A DNA stretch of 64,000 nt from Sphingomonas chungangi (GCF_013778325.1 NZ_JACEIB010000024.1:1-64000); one strand, 5' to 3'; counted from the stretch's first letter, positions 1 through 8,621 are shown. Translations and numbers: made by a program. Notes: generated by a model from the sequence alone, not told the origin.

Positions 1-3
1 CAT
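1..3 (-). CDS. Start of a gene running off the left edge
   Basis: Only the ATG start codon of a minus-strand gene is visible (complement of bases 1-3). It is preceded by a near-perfect Shine-Dalgarno sequence, AGGAGG, on the minus strand about 7 bases upstream (complement of bases 11-16). The gene lies downstream of arsH in the same direction with a gap of about 195 bases, so it could be the tail of the arsenic operon or a separate unit. No protein sequence is available, so no function is proposed. Confidence 0.45.
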
Positions 4-7
4 CGGT

Positions 8-58
8 CACCCTCCTGCATTGAAGCGGCATTCCGACTTCGTAACATCCAGGAGGGTG
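8..58 (-). promoter_or_regulatory. Inverted repeat covering the ribosome binding site of the left-edge gene
   Basis: CACCCTCCTG at 8-17 and CAGGAGGGTG at 49-58 are perfect 10-base inverted complements separated by 31 bases. In the minus-strand transcript the arm nearest the start codon contains the AGGAGG ribosome binding site, four bases before the ATG. The other arm lies upstream and could pair with it and hide it. The same arrangement could instead be a DNA operator with half-sites about 41 bp apart centre to centre. The repeat is seen directly; its role is inference. Confidence 0.5.
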
Positions 59-198
59 GCTACATCAATTACGCGGTGTCCCACCTCCCATCGAGACGCT
101 GGAGCGAAACGGTCGCCGGACCTGCCAGGCGGTTCGCGACCATTTGTCGCCATTGGCAGCGCCGTTTGGGCTTTCCGAAAGCTGTCGCTCTGGCTCGA

Positions 199-942
199 TC
201 AATGACGGCCAACGGCGATCGCCGAATGGTCTTCCGGCTGGACGGGAACACCCACCGCTTTGCGCTCGGAATAGCGATCGACGAGCTGATCGGCATGGGG
301 CCGCAACAGCACGGTCATGCGCGCCAGCTCCTCCATCACATCGACGATTCGGTCATAATAAGCCGACGGCTTCATCCGCCCGGCCTCGTCAATTTCATTG
401 TAGGCCATCGCGACGGACGACTGGTTTGGGATGGTGAACATCCGCATCCATCGGCCGAGCAGCCGCAGCGTGTTGACCGCGTTGAACGACTGCGACCCGC
501 CCGACACCTGCATCACGGCGAGCGTACGGCCCTGGGTCGGCCGCATCCCCTTCATTTCGAGCGGCAGATGGTCGATCTGCGCCTTCATGATTCCCGAAAT
601 CGCCCCGTGGCGCTCCGGGCTGCACCAGACCTGGCCCTCCGACCACATCGACAGCTCGCGCAGCTCGTGGACCGCGGCGTGATCGTCGCCTTTTATCTGG
701 TCGGGAAGCGGCAGGTCGGACGGATCGAAGATCCGCGTCTCGGCACCGAAGAGCTGGAGCAGGCGCGCGGCCTCCTCGACGGCGAGCCGCGAGAAGGACC
801 GCTCGCGCAGCGACCCGTAGAGCAACAGGATGCGCGGAGCCGGCGCGCCGTCCCCGAGACCCAGCGCGGGCCGGGCGACAACGAAGGCGGGATCGAGCGC
901 GGGGAGATTGTCGGGGTCGGAAAGCAACCGAACACGGGTCAT
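199..942 (-). CDS. arsH: ArsH, NADPH-dependent FMN reductase / organoarsenical oxidase
   Basis: A 247-residue cytosolic flavoprotein. ArsH proteins bind FMN, use NADPH and oxidise trivalent methyl- or aromatic arsenicals to less toxic pentavalent forms. The flavodoxin-like fold shows in the phosphate-binding stretch [11 protein letters not shown] near residue 40 and in the typical segment [20 protein letters not shown] in the middle of the protein. Length matches the family (about 230-250). The ATG start at 942 overlaps the stop of arsN2 by four bases (ATGA), so the two are translationally coupled. The reading frame stays open upstream because arsN2 overlaps it, so a longer start should not be used. 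It is the last gene of arsR-arsC-acr3-arsN2-arsH. Confidence 0.92.
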   Translation of the reverse strand: MTRVRLLSDPDNLPALDPAFVVARPALGLGDGAPAPRILLLYGSLRERSFSRLAVEEAARLLQLFGAETRIFDPSDLPLPDQIKGDDHAAVHELRELSMWSEGQVWCSPERHGAISGIMKAQIDHLPLEMKGMRPTQGRTLAVMQVSGGSQSFNAVNTLRLLGRWMRMFTIPNQSSVAMAYNEIDEAGRMKPSAYYDRIVDVMEELARMTVLLRPHADQLVDRYSERKAVGVPVQPEDHSAIAVGRH

Positions 943-1376
943 GCGATGTCCTTGACGAGATAGGCGGCGCTCGCCGGGCAGAGCGAGGCGAATTGCGCGG
1001 TCAACGCGATCGATGCGGGCGCTGTGGCGCGCTCGGCCGGACGATAGCCGCGCGCCCGAAAGAAGTCGGGCATCGTCTGGGTGAGTAGATGAAGCCGCTC
1101 GACGCCATCTTGGCGGGCGAACGCCTCGGCATGGGCGACGAGCAGCCCCCCGAAACCTCGGCGTTTGCGGCTCGGCAGCACGACCAGCGAACGGAGAAGC
1201 CGGTCGGCGCCGCTGCCTTCGATGCCGATGAAGCCGATCGGGCCGTCGTCGTCGGATAGGCCGAAAAAGGCCCGGCCAGGCTCGCGCAAATCGTCGGTCG
1301 GCAACCCGGCCGCGCCGAGCGCGAGCGTCAGCACATCGTCGGCGAAAGTGAGCGGGGCGAACATTACACGGCTCAT
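939..1376 (-). CDS. arsN2: ArsN2-like GNAT N-acetyltransferase of the arsenic operon
   Basis: A 145-residue GNAT acetyltransferase. The acetyl-CoA binding motif A is recognisable as [20 protein letters not shown] near residues 66-85 (a variant of the R/Q-x-x-G-x-G/A loop), followed by the C-terminal half typical of compact GNAT enzymes (FFRARGY). In arsenic operons this family is called ArsN; related enzymes acetylate the amino group of organoarsenicals such as arsinothricin. The start ATG overlaps the acr3 stop and the stop overlaps arsH, both by ATGA, so it lies inside a tightly coupled operon. The family call rests on the GNAT fold plus context; the substrate is inferred. Confidence 0.8.
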   Translation of the reverse strand: MSRVMFAPLTFADDVLTLALGAAGLPTDDLREPGRAFFGLSDDDGPIGFIGIEGSGADRLLRSLVVLPSRKRRGFGGLLVAHAEAFARQDGVERLHLLTQTMPDFFRARGYRPAERATAPASIALTAQFASLCPASAAYLVKDIA

Positions 1377-2440
1377 GCCGCGCCCCGCTCATACCAGCCG
1401 CGCGTCCGCTTCACGATGCCGACCACGGACACCATCACCGGCACCTCGACCAGAACGCCGACGACGGTCGCGAGCGCCGCGCCCGAATTGAGGCCAAACA
1501 GCGAGATTGCCGCGGCGACCGCCAGCTCGAAGAAGTTGGAGGCGCCGATCAACGCGGCGGGTGCGGCGACGCACCAAGCGACGCCGAGTTGGCGCGAGAG
1601 CAGATAGGCCACGCCGGCATTAAGATAGACCTGGATCAGGATCGGGACGGCGATGAGCACGATGACGAGCGGCTGGCGGACGATCTGTTCGCCCTGGAAA
1701 CCGAAGAGGAGGATCAGGGTCGCGAGCAGCGCCAGAAGCGAGACCGGCCCGAGCCGGGCGAGCAGGCGATCGAGCGCCGCCTGCCCGCCCGATGCGATGA
1801 TCGACGTGCGGACGAGCTGCGCCACGATGACGGGCACGACGATATAGAGGCCGACCGAGATCAGCAGCGTCGCCCAAGGCACCGCGACGGAAGCGACGCC
1901 GAGCAGGAGGCCGACCAGCGGCGCGAACAGGAAGACCATCAGCACGTCGTTCAACGCGACCTGGCTGAGCGTGTAGCTCGGATCGCCGTCGCACAGGTTC
2001 GACCAGACGAAGACCATCGCGGTGCAGGGCGCGGCGGCGAGGAGGATGACACCGGCGATATAGGAAGACGCGTTGCCGCCGGGCAACATCGGCGCGAACA
2101 GATAGCCGAGGAAGAAGGTGCCGAGCAGCGCCATCGAGAAGGGTTTGACGCCCCAATTCACCAGCAGCGTCACGCCGACGCCGCGCCAGTGCTGGCGCAC
2201 CGATCCGAGCGCACCGAAGTCGATCTTGAGCAGCATCGGCACGATCATCAGCCAGATCAGCACGGCGACGACGAGATTGACGCGCGCCACCTCGGCCGCC
2301 GCGATCGCGGCGAAGGCGCCGGGCGCAGCATGGCCGAGCGCAATGCCCACGATTATGCAGAGCGCGACCCACAGGGTCAGCCAGCGCTCGAACAGGCCCA
2401 TCACCGGCTTGGCCGGCACGGCGTCCGCGATCTTCGCCAT
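1373..2440 (-). CDS. acr3: Arsenite efflux transporter, ACR3 family
   Basis: A 355-residue integral membrane protein with about ten hydrophobic segments. ACR3 (BASS superfamily) carriers expel arsenite from the cell. The diagnostic segment [19 protein letters not shown] lies in the fourth to fifth helix region and contains the conserved cysteine needed for arsenite transport; the ALNDVLM and [12 protein letters not shown] segments are also typical. The ATG at 2440 (MAKIADAV) was chosen over the longer open frame because it begins one base after the arsC stop and gives the normal family N-terminus; upstream codons overlap arsC. It overlaps arsN2 downstream. It is ACR3, not the unrelated ArsB family. 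Confidence 0.94.
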   Translation of the reverse strand: MAKIADAVPAKPVMGLFERWLTLWVALCIIVGIALGHAAPGAFAAIAAAEVARVNLVVAVLIWLMIVPMLLKIDFGALGSVRQHWRGVGVTLLVNWGVKPFSMALLGTFFLGYLFAPMLPGGNASSYIAGVILLAAAPCTAMVFVWSNLCDGDPSYTLSQVALNDVLMVFLFAPLVGLLLGVASVAVPWATLLISVGLYIVVPVIVAQLVRTSIIASGGQAALDRLLARLGPVSLLALLATLILLFGFQGEQIVRQPLVIVLIAVPILIQVYLNAGVAYLLSRQLGVAWCVAAPAALIGASNFFELAVAAAISLFGLNSGAALATVVGVLVEVPVMVSVVGIVKRTRGWYERGAA

Positions 2441-2441
2441 G

Positions 2442-2867
2442 TCAGCGCACCCGCCCGCCGGCAGCATCGACGACCTGTTCGCCGTCCTCCTTGGCGAAAG
2501 CGCCACGCTGCGCGTCGGGCAAAATGTCGAGAACCGCTTCCGAAGGCCGGCAGAGCCTCACGCCGAGCGGCGTCACTACCAACGGCCGGTTGATGAGAGT
2601 TGGGTGCGCCATCATCGCGTCGATCAGCGCCTCGTCGGAGAGCGTCTCGTAGCCGAGACCTAGCTCGGCATAGGGCGTGCCCTTCTCTCGCAGCAGCGCA
2701 CGGGGCGTCATGCCGGCCGCGTCGATCATCTCGACGAGCAGCGCGCGCGATGGCGGGGTCTTTAGGTACTCGACGACGTGCGGTTCGACACCGCAGTTCC
2801 GGATCAGCGCAAGCGTGTTGCGCGACGTGCCGCACTCGGGATTGTGGTAGATGACGACGGTGGTCAC
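2442..2867 (-). CDS. arsC: Arsenate reductase, glutaredoxin-dependent ArsC
   Basis: A 141-residue cytosolic thioredoxin-fold enzyme that reduces arsenate to arsenite so that Acr3 can export it. The active-site loop HNPECGTSRNTL at residues 8-19 carries the catalytic cysteine (Cys12) typical of the E. coli plasmid R773 type, which takes electrons from glutathione and glutaredoxin. The family segment NRPLVVTPLGVRLCRP near residues 93-108 contains the arginines that bind arsenate. It starts 14 bases after arsR and ends one base before acr3. Confidence 0.95.
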   Translation of the reverse strand: MTTVVIYHNPECGTSRNTLALIRNCGVEPHVVEYLKTPPSRALLVEMIDAAGMTPRALLREKGTPYAELGLGYETLSDEALIDAMMAHPTLINRPLVVTPLGVRLCRPSEAVLDILPDAQRGAFAKEDGEQVVDAAGGRVR

Positions 2868-2881
2868 GAGAACCAGATCCT

Positions 2882-3211
2882 TCAGCAGCAGGTGAGGTCG
2901 GCGAGTAGTGGCTCGCAGAGTTCAGCGCGGCCCTGACAACAATCCTTGGCGAGAAAGGTCATCAGGGTGCGCAGCGTGTCGATGTTGGCGCGCTGGATCT
3001 GTTGGCGTCCGCGCCGTTCGGCGATCACCAACTCGGCCTTGGCGAGTACAGCGAGGTGGGTTGAGAAGGTGCTTTGCGTGAGACCGCTCGCCTCGACCAG
3101 CGCTCCGGTCGGCAGGCCGTCAGGCTCATGCCGGACAAGCAGGCGGAAGGCATTGAGGCGGGTTGGGTGCGCCAGAGCCGCCAGAGCGGTGATCGCCGAA
3201 TCCTGTTCCAT
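2882..3211 (-). CDS. arsR: ArsR-family arsenite-responsive repressor
   Basis: A 109-residue winged-helix repressor of the ArsR/SmtB family. The DNA-recognition region is TGALVEASGLTQSTFSTHLA (residues 35-54), followed by the wing near residues 62-75. It lacks the classical ELCVCDL site in the recognition helix. Instead it has a C-terminal Cys91-Cys92 pair and Cys99, resembling the C-terminal arsenite site described for the Acidithiobacillus ferrooxidans ArsR, plus a final Cys108-Cys109 pair. As first gene of the operon it is expected to repress its own promoter and release on binding arsenite. The ATG at 3211 has no clear Shine-Dalgarno sequence; the bases before it are part of an operator. 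Confidence 0.93.
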   Translation of the reverse strand: MEQDSAITALAALAHPTRLNAFRLLVRHEPDGLPTGALVEASGLTQSTFSTHLAVLAKAELVIAERRGRQQIQRANIDTLRTLMTFLAKDCCQGRAELCEPLLADLTCC

Positions 3212-3213
3212 AT

Positions 3214-3229
3214 ATCGGAATTACCCGAT
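3214..3229. promoter_or_regulatory. Putative ArsR operator O1, ATCGG-N6-CCGAT
   Basis: Perfect five-base inverted repeat ATCGG (3214-3218) and CCGAT (3225-3229) around a six-base AT-rich spacer. It ends two bases before the arsR start codon, so a bound repressor would block early elongation and the arsR ribosome binding region. An identical pair with the same spacing lies 38 bp upstream. The pattern is seen directly; the repressor identity is inferred from position. Confidence 0.7.
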
Positions 3230-3251
3230 CATTGATGGCGCCGCAAGACGC

Positions 3252-3267
3252 ATCGGATTATACCGAT
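3252..3267. promoter_or_regulatory. Putative ArsR operator O2 over the arsR promoter -10 box
   Basis: Second ATCGG-N6-CCGAT site (arms 3252-3256 and 3263-3267). On the minus strand its six-base spacer reads TATAAT (complement of 3257-3262), a perfect -10 hexamer pointing at arsR, which would give a transcription start near 3250. No good TTGACA-like -35 was seen 16-18 bp upstream. A repressor on this site would cover the -10 box directly. Confidence 0.68.
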
Positions 3268-3408
3268 ACATTTAACGAGCTTTGGCGACCCGTGCCCTTC
3301 TAAACGGTCTGACCGCTTTGTCCCATGACCTTCGGGCAGCAGTCGATCAGAGTCGGCCGTTGCCGGGTGGGTAGCAAGGAGAGGACCTATCCCAGCAGAA
3401 CGACGATG

Positions 3409-5361
3409 CTAACGATCCAATTGAGAGCGGATCCGTTCCGAGAGTGCAGCGAAGCTGAAAGGTTTCGGCAGCAAATCGATACCCGGTTCGAGTTGCCCAT
3501 TCTTTAGGATCGCATCTCGGGGATAGCCGGACGTGAACAGCACCTTCAGCTGAGGCTGCTCGCTCCGAGCCGCCTTAGCGAGCTCCCAGCCCGACATCGC
3601 GGGCATCACGACATCGGTCAGCAGGAGCTGCACGTCCTGATCGGGACGGGCGAGCAACCGCAGCGCAGTGTCCCCATCATGGGCCTCCAGAACACGATAG
3701 CCGAGCTCGCGCAGAAGATCGACGGTGTGCGCGCGGACATCGTCGTCGTCCTCGACAACCAAGATTGTCTCCGCGCCATGCCCCATGTCGCTGTTTGTTG
3801 CGGGTGCCGCCAAAACAGGCTCCTCGTTGGACAAAAGGCGCGGGAAGTGGAGCGCGATGCGCGTGCCTTTGCCAAGCGTCGATTGGATATCGACATGGCC
3901 GCCGGACTGCGTGACGAAGCCATAGACCATCGACAATCCGAGGCCCGTCCCCTTGCCGACCTCCTTCGTCGTGAAGAAGGGATCGAAGACCTTGCTGATC
4001 GTCTCCGGCGACATGCCAGTGCCGGTATCGACGACAGTGATGACAACAAAATCGCCGCTCCTTCCGTTTGGCTCTTGAGCGTCGAGGCTGAGATTGCGCG
4101 CCTCGATCGAGAGGCTGCCGCCATCGGGCATGGCATCGCGCGCATTCACGGCCAGATTGAGCACTGCATTCTCGAGCTGGTGCTGATCGATTTCGCACCA
4201 CCATAGACCCGGCTGGACATGAATGTGGATCGCGATCGTTTCGCTGATCGATCTCGTGACCAGATCAGACATACCGGTCAGCAGGACAGCCATGTCCGTC
4301 GGCTTGGCGATCAACGCTTGGCGTCGCGAGAAGGCAAGCAGGCGATGCGTCAGCGCCGCGGCCCGTTCCGCGCCCTTCATAGCGTTGTCGATCGCGCGCC
4401 GGATCCGCGGATCTGCCTGCTCATCCAGTCGCCGGCCGACAGTTTCGACATTGCCGGTGATGATCGTCAGCAGATTGTTGAAGTCGTGCGCGATGCCGCT
4501 GGCGAGTTGGCCGATCGCCTCCATCTTCTGGGACTGGAGAAGCGCTTCCTCAGCGCGGAGGCGGACGGCGATTTCCTCCTTCACGCGCCGTTCGAGGCTG
4601 TCGTTCAGGTCGCGAAGCCGCGCCTCGGCCTGCTTGGAGGCGGTCACGTCGTAGATCACGCCGATGAAACGGTAACCCGGCCCGTCGTTGCGCACGACCT
4701 CGCCACGCCTTGCGACCCAGCGCAGTGCGCCGTCGCTGCTGCGAACGACCTCGAACTCGCCGAGAAGCTGGGTTGTGGCCGGATCGATGGAATCGGGAAT
4801 GATGGGGGCCGAGCCCGGACGGACAAGGCCGTTGACGGTGCGGATGGGCAAAACGCTTGCCGGATGCAGCCCCAGTAGACGACAGAATTCATCGGATACC
4901 GAAGCAGTGGCAAACCCGTCGACATATTCGAAGGTGCCCACGCCGCCCGCACTTTGCGCGACCCGCAGGCGCTCCTCGGCGCGCTTACGCTCAGTTACAT
5001 CGACCAACAGGCCGGTGAAGCGGACGGGCTCGTCCTGCGCGCTGAAATGACTCTGCCCACGGCCGTGCATCCACCGGAACGAACCGTCCGCAGCTTGAAT
5101 CCGAAACTCCTTGGAGAACCGCTCGGCGCCACCCAGCATGCCGGCAACCGCGATTTTCATCCGGGCGCGATCATCGCGGTGAATGCGGGAGAAGAAAGTA
5201 GCTGTAGAAAGGGCGGCCCCGACCTTTCCACGTTCGAGCCCATAGAGTTCCGCAAAGGCCGCGTCGATCCTGAGCTCGTCCGCGGCAATGTCCCAGTCCC
5301 AACTTCCGCTGGCGCCGGCGGTCACGAGGGCCGCGTGGCTCAGGCCGCCATCCTCAGCCAT
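3409..5361 (-). CDS. PAS-PAS hybrid sensor histidine kinase with C-terminal receiver
   Basis: A 650-residue soluble sensor kinase with no membrane segments. Order: PAS 1 (about 15-125, ending in the PAC motif [10 protein letters not shown]), PAS 2 (about 135-245, ending [10 protein letters not shown]), a short coiled linker, a dimerisation and phosphoacceptor domain with His292 in [11 protein letters not shown], an ATPase domain with N box NLAVNARDA (402-410), G1 box DTGTGM and G2 box [13 protein letters not shown], and a receiver domain (about 531-648) with phosphoacceptor Asp583 in [13 protein letters not shown]. It overlaps the CheC-like gene by eight bases and is the last gene of the chemosensory operon. 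The signal is unknown; the PAS domains suggest a cytoplasmic or redox input. Confidence 0.9.
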   Translation of the reverse strand: MAEDGGLSHAALVTAGASGSWDWDIAADELRIDAAFAELYGLERGKVGAALSTATFFSRIHRDDRARMKIAVAGMLGGAERFSKEFRIQAADGSFRWMHGRGQSHFSAQDEPVRFTGLLVDVTERKRAEERLRVAQSAGGVGTFEYVDGFATASVSDEFCRLLGLHPASVLPIRTVNGLVRPGSAPIIPDSIDPATTQLLGEFEVVRSSDGALRWVARRGEVVRNDGPGYRFIGVIYDVTASKQAEARLRDLNDSLERRVKEEIAVRLRAEEALLQSQKMEAIGQLASGIAHDFNNLLTIITGNVETVGRRLDEQADPRIRRAIDNAMKGAERAAALTHRLLAFSRRQALIAKPTDMAVLLTGMSDLVTRSISETIAIHIHVQPGLWWCEIDQHQLENAVLNLAVNARDAMPDGGSLSIEARNLSLDAQEPNGRSGDFVVITVVDTGTGMSPETISKVFDPFFTTKEVGKGTGLGLSMVYGFVTQSGGHVDIQSTLGKGTRIALHFPRLLSNEEPVLAAPATNSDMGHGAETILVVEDDDDVRAHTVDLLRELGYRVLEAHDGDTALRLLARPDQDVQLLLTDVVMPAMSGWELAKAARSEQPQLKVLFTSGYPRDAILKNGQLEPGIDLLPKPFSFAALSERIRSQLDR

Positions 5362-5992
5362 CCTCGCCTACGACCCGCTCGATGAACTCGCCGACAAGCT
5401 CTTTCAGCACGGCGAGTGACGGCAGGCTCATCAGCATCGCGATATAGCCCCGGATGTCGCGGTCACGGACCGAGAAGTCGATATAGAGGAACAGGACCAA
5501 GCCGGCATCGGGCTCATCTTCGATAACCTCGAACAGGCTCGCGCCGTTGCCGCGCACCACCTCGGGGATGGTCATCGACAGCGAGCGCTTGAGCATGTTC
5601 GCCATGGTGGCGAGACAGGAGTTGAGGATGACGTTGCCGGTTTCGGCCAGCGCCTCATGCTCCATTTCGAGCACTTCCTCGACGGATAGCTCGTCGTGGG
5701 TGACTGCGCGGACGAGTTCGAGGCTCTTCGTTTCCGGAAAGATGAGCAGGGCCCGGCCCGAGAAGGCGCCCGAGAAATCCTGGCGGACCGCGACGAGATC
5801 GGCCTCCTCCCGCTCACTGATCAGCCGCGCCGCACGGGGCTGCGAGACGATCTCGATCGCTGGCACGGACAGCAACACCTGGCCGCCGACCATCTTGCGA
5901 AGATTCGAGGCTGCCCGGCCCACGCCGATATTGACGATCTCGGTCAGTGCGTCGCGCTCGAGCTCGCGCAGCAAGATGTCGTCGGTGGTCAT
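5354..5992 (-). CDS. CheC-like chemotaxis phosphatase/adaptation protein
   Basis: A 212-residue soluble protein of the CheC/CheX/FliY superfamily. It carries the two duplicated signature helices: TEIVNIGVGRAASNL (residues 17-31) and ETGNVILNSCLATMANML in the middle (about 117-134). Both keep the acidic residue followed by a pair of asparagines used by CheC-type phosphatases to dephosphorylate CheY-P. It follows the single-domain response regulator with a TAATG stop-start overlap, so the regulator upstream is the natural substrate. CheC is common in Firmicutes, Thermotogae and archaea and much less common in alphaproteobacterial operons. Family assignment is strong; phosphatase activity is inferred. 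Confidence 0.85.
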   Translation of the reverse strand: MTTDDILLRELERDALTEIVNIGVGRAASNLRKMVGGQVLLSVPAIEIVSQPRAARLISEREEADLVAVRQDFSGAFSGRALLIFPETKSLELVRAVTHDELSVEEVLEMEHEALAETGNVILNSCLATMANMLKRSLSMTIPEVVRGNGASLFEVIEDEPDAGLVLFLYIDFSVRDRDIRGYIAMLMSLPSLAVLKELVGEFIERVVGEDG

Positions 5993-6372
5993 TATTTCTT
6001 GGACCGCAGGCGAAGCGCCGTGCCCGACACGAAGCCCTGAAGCCCCTCGGTCGTCACCGGCTTCGCAACGAAGGCGGCATCGAGCGCTCTGGCGCGCGCG
6101 ACGACCTCGTCCTGGATGTTCGCAGTGATGATCGCGATCGGCAGATCAGGGTGGGCTTCGCGAAGCTCGGCGGCCAGGACGAGACCGTCTTTCTCGGTCA
6201 TGTTGAAGTCGATTAGTGCGACGTCGATCGGGGTCTTCGCCATGATCTCGATCGCCTGCGCCGCGCTGCCGGCTTCGACGCGGGTCCAATCGGGCTGGAG
6301 CTCCGCGAGCGCCTTCGTGGCCACGATGCGGGCGAGCTTGCTGTCATCGACGACCAGAACCGTCACCGGCAT
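5992..6372 (-). CDS. Single-domain CheY-like response regulator
   Basis: A 126-residue receiver domain with no output domain. The acidic pocket is VVDDSKLAR (Asp9, Asp10), the phosphoacceptor is Asp55 in IDFNMTEKDG, a Thr lies in IITANIQDE and the conserved lysine in FVAKPVTTEG. It is separated from the upstream STAS gene by 63 bases, the only sizeable gap inside the operon, and overlaps the CheC-like gene by one base. It probably accepts phosphate from CheA, the hybrid kinase or both. Its output partner is not evident, since no flagellar switch or pilus gene lies in the window. Confidence 0.88.
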   Translation of the reverse strand: MPVTVLVVDDSKLARIVATKALAELQPDWTRVEAGSAAQAIEIMAKTPIDVALIDFNMTEKDGLVLAAELREAHPDLPIAIITANIQDEVVARARALDAAFVAKPVTTEGLQGFVSGTALRLRSKK

Positions 6373-6435
6373 ACGAACTCCAATTATGAACGGCCGGGGC
6401 GGGAATTGCCTCGACCTATGAGGAACTTGAGCCCG

Positions 6436-6702
6436 CTATAGCGGGACGGGACCGGAAGGTGAACGCTCTGTCTCCAGCAGGGGTACGACATAGGCGCAAA
6501 GGAACGGATCGACGGGCTTGCTCGCCATGACGGGTCTCGTCGCCATCATGATCTGGACGACCGCGGAATGCAGAGTTTCGCACGCGGAAAGGTCGACCCG
6601 GCGACCGGGCACCTCAAGAAGATAGCCGAGCAGCGTCTCAGCCTCCTCGATCCTGCACCGTCCCTCCAGGAGGATGATACCGTCAGCGACTCGCACACTC
6701 AT
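6436..6702 (-). CDS. Small STAS-like protein coupled to cheA
   Basis: An 88-residue protein with the alternating strand-helix pattern of STAS domains: an N-terminal strand (residues 6-14, ADGIILLEG), VDLSACETLHSAVVQIMMA in the centre where anti-sigma antagonists carry their phosphorylatable serine region, and a proline-rich end. It starts within the cheA stop codon (ATGA overlap), so it is made with CheA. Such small STAS proteins occur in a few alternative chemosensory operons. Its partner is unknown; binding to CheA or to the receptor array is inference. The STAS call rests on pattern only. Confidence 0.65.
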   Translation of the reverse strand: MSVRVADGIILLEGRCRIEEAETLLGYLLEVPGRRVDLSACETLHSAVVQIMMATRPVMASKPVDPFLCAYVVPLLETERSPSGPVPL

Positions 6703-8621
6703 CCGATCAGCCTTTCGGGATCGAGGACGAGGAGGACCTCGCCATTGCTCATCAGAGTTGTGCCGGCGATGCCGGGCACCGTCGCCAGCAATCCGCTGAC
6801 CGGGCGCACCATCGAATCCACCCGTTCGCCGAATGCGTCGATCGCCAGCGCGATCCGCTCCGTATTCATGTGCGTGACCACAAGCCGGACCCGCTCCGAC
6901 GGTGCGCGACCCCTCCCAACCAGTTCAGACAGATGTAGGAGCGGGACGGTCGCGTCGCGCAATACGAGGGCCTCGCCACCGCCGACCGGTACGATCTGCT
7001 CCGCCGACACGGTCGCCGTCTCTGCGATGCGATCAAACGGAATGGCATAGCGATCCTCGCCCGCGGCAACGACGAGCAATCTGGTCGTGATCGCGCTGAG
7101 CGGCAGGACGAGTAGCATCGTCGAGCCTGCACCGATGGCGCTCTCGACCTCGATCCGTCCCCCGGCGGCCTCCACTGCGCGCCTCACCGCATCCATGCCC
7201 ACGCCGCGGCCCGAGACGTCGCTCACCTGATCGCAAGTCGAGAAGCCGGGCGAGAAGATCAGATGCGTGGCACTCCTATCGTCGAGAAGCGCCGACCCCT
7301 CGCCCGTTACGATCCCGCGTTCGACCGCAATGGCCCGGATGCGTGCCGGGTCGATGCCGGCGCCGTCGTCCTTGAGCGAGACATGGAGCTGTTCGCCGGA
7401 ACGCGCGAAACGAAGGCGCAGCCGCCCCTGCGCCGGCTTTCCGGCGGCAATACGTCGCTCGGGCGCCTCGATGCCATGGTCCAGTGCGTTGCGGACAAGG
7501 TGCAGCAGGGGCTCGAACAGGATGTCCGCGATCGCCTTGTCGACCTCGATCGCCTCGCCTTCGATCACGAAGGCGACATCCTTTCCCAAGGTATCGGCGA
7601 TGTCCCGGACGAGCCGCGGCAGGCGGCGGACGGCCGGACCAACTGGGACGAGGCGCACGGCGATGACGGATCGTTGCATCGCCAGGATGCCGCGATCGAG
7701 TTCGGTCTGGAAGGCACGGAGACGTGGCCCAAGCCCGGTGTCGCTCTGCGCCGCGTTAGCGACGATCGAGGCGAGGCTGTTCCCGATGACGACGAGCTCG
7801 CCGACATGGTCCACGAGGCTGTCGATCCGCCGCTCGTCGATGCGAAAAGTGCGGACCGCATCGTACGCGACGCCCACCTCGTCCATCTGCCGGGGCATAG
7901 CGAAGACCGCAGCCTGTTCTCCCACAACGCGCAGCACCGCCTGCACGGCCGTCATCGGCGCGGCGCTCAGCCCTTCCAGCACCAGATTGCAGTGGAAAGG
8001 ATCGAGGACGTCCGCCTCGGGCCAGGGATCGCGGGGCCGGATCGCGAGCGCCAACGTCTCCGGGATGGCGGCGACGAGCGCGAGGGGATCGTCCCCTCGG
8101 AAGAAGCAGGCGGCATCGGGCGTGTAGCGAAAAGCGACGAGATCTCCGGCAGCCCCTTTGACGGAGGCAGCCTCCCTATCGAGGATGGCCGTTACCCAGT
8201 CCGGGACGGCTTGGCTGGTGATCGGCTCAGGTCCGGCATCCTCCTCGCTTCCACCAAAGCGGAGGAGGAGGCGCGCGGCGACGGTGCCAGCGTCGTGCGG
8301 CAAGCGCCCTTCGGTTTCCATAGCGTCGACCCAAGCATCGACGCGATCGAGGCAGGCAACGAGCGTGGCGATTGGGGCGAGATCGAGGCGAACTCGATTC
8401 GCCCGTGCGCCTTCGAGCAGATCCTCGGCCGCGTGCAGGATCCGGCCGGCGGGCGCCATGTCGAACAGCGCGACCGAGCCCTTAAGCGTGTGAATTGCGC
8501 GAAAGGCCGCGTCGATCCGCCCGGCGTCGCCCGGCTCCTGGCGCAGGCCTTCGAGGGCGGCTAGGGCTTCGGGAACGAGCTCGCGCGCCTCGATCAGGAA
8601 TTGGGCCAGAAGCTCGTCCAT
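6699..8621 (-). CDS. cheA: Chemotaxis histidine kinase CheA
   Basis: A 640-residue soluble kinase. Domains: Hpt (P1) with phosphoacceptor His44 in FRAIHTLKGSVALF; a variable middle; P3 dimerisation region beginning near FRIDERRIDSLVDHVGELVVIGNS; ATPase (P4) with LVRNALDHGIE (N box), DDGAGIDP (G1) and SGRGVGMDAV (G2); and a C-terminal CheW-like P5 domain ending in LLVLDPERLIG. No separate P2 CheY-binding domain is obvious; the stretch after P1 is Ala/Asp-rich and short. It overlaps cheR by one base (TGATG) and the STAS gene by four. It autophosphorylates in response to the receptor and phosphorylates CheB and the CheY-like regulator. Confidence 0.95.
   Translation of the reverse strand: MDELLAQFLIEARELVPEALAALEGLRQEPGDAGRIDAAFRAIHTLKGSVALFDMAPAGRILHAAEDLLEGARANRVRLDLAPIATLVACLDRVDAWVDAMETEGRLPHDAGTVAARLLLRFGGSEEDAGPEPITSQAVPDWVTAILDREAASVKGAAGDLVAFRYTPDAACFFRGDDPLALVAAIPETLALAIRPRDPWPEADVLDPFHCNLVLEGLSAAPMTAVQAVLRVVGEQAAVFAMPRQMDEVGVAYDAVRTFRIDERRIDSLVDHVGELVVIGNSLASIVANAAQSDTGLGPRLRAFQTELDRGILAMQRSVIAVRLVPVGPAVRRLPRLVRDIADTLGKDVAFVIEGEAIEVDKAIADILFEPLLHLVRNALDHGIEAPERRIAAGKPAQGRLRLRFARSGEQLHVSLKDDGAGIDPARIRAIAVERGIVTGEGSALLDDRSATHLIFSPGFSTCDQVSDVSGRGVGMDAVRRAVEAAGGRIEVESAIGAGSTMLLVLPLSAITTRLLVVAAGEDRYAIPFDRIAETATVSAEQIVPVGGGEALVLRDATVPLLHLSELVGRGRAPSERVRLVVTHMNTERIALAIDAFGERVDSMVRPVSGLLATVPGIAGTTLMSNGEVLLVLDPERLIG

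Noticed and set aside
199-1392. One 397-codon frame covering both arsH and the acetyltransferase region
   Set aside because: Its upstream part is a different frame of the GNAT gene; the ATG at 942 with ATGA overlap gives a normal ArsH.
1589-2593. 334-codon plus-strand frame inside acr3 and arsC
   Set aside because: Asp/Arg/His-rich shadow of a hydrophobic gene on the other strand; no ribosome site.
3305-3315. Palindrome CGGTC-T-GACCG considered as a terminator for the hybrid kinase gene
   Set aside because: Loop of one base and no T-run; at best a protein-binding site.
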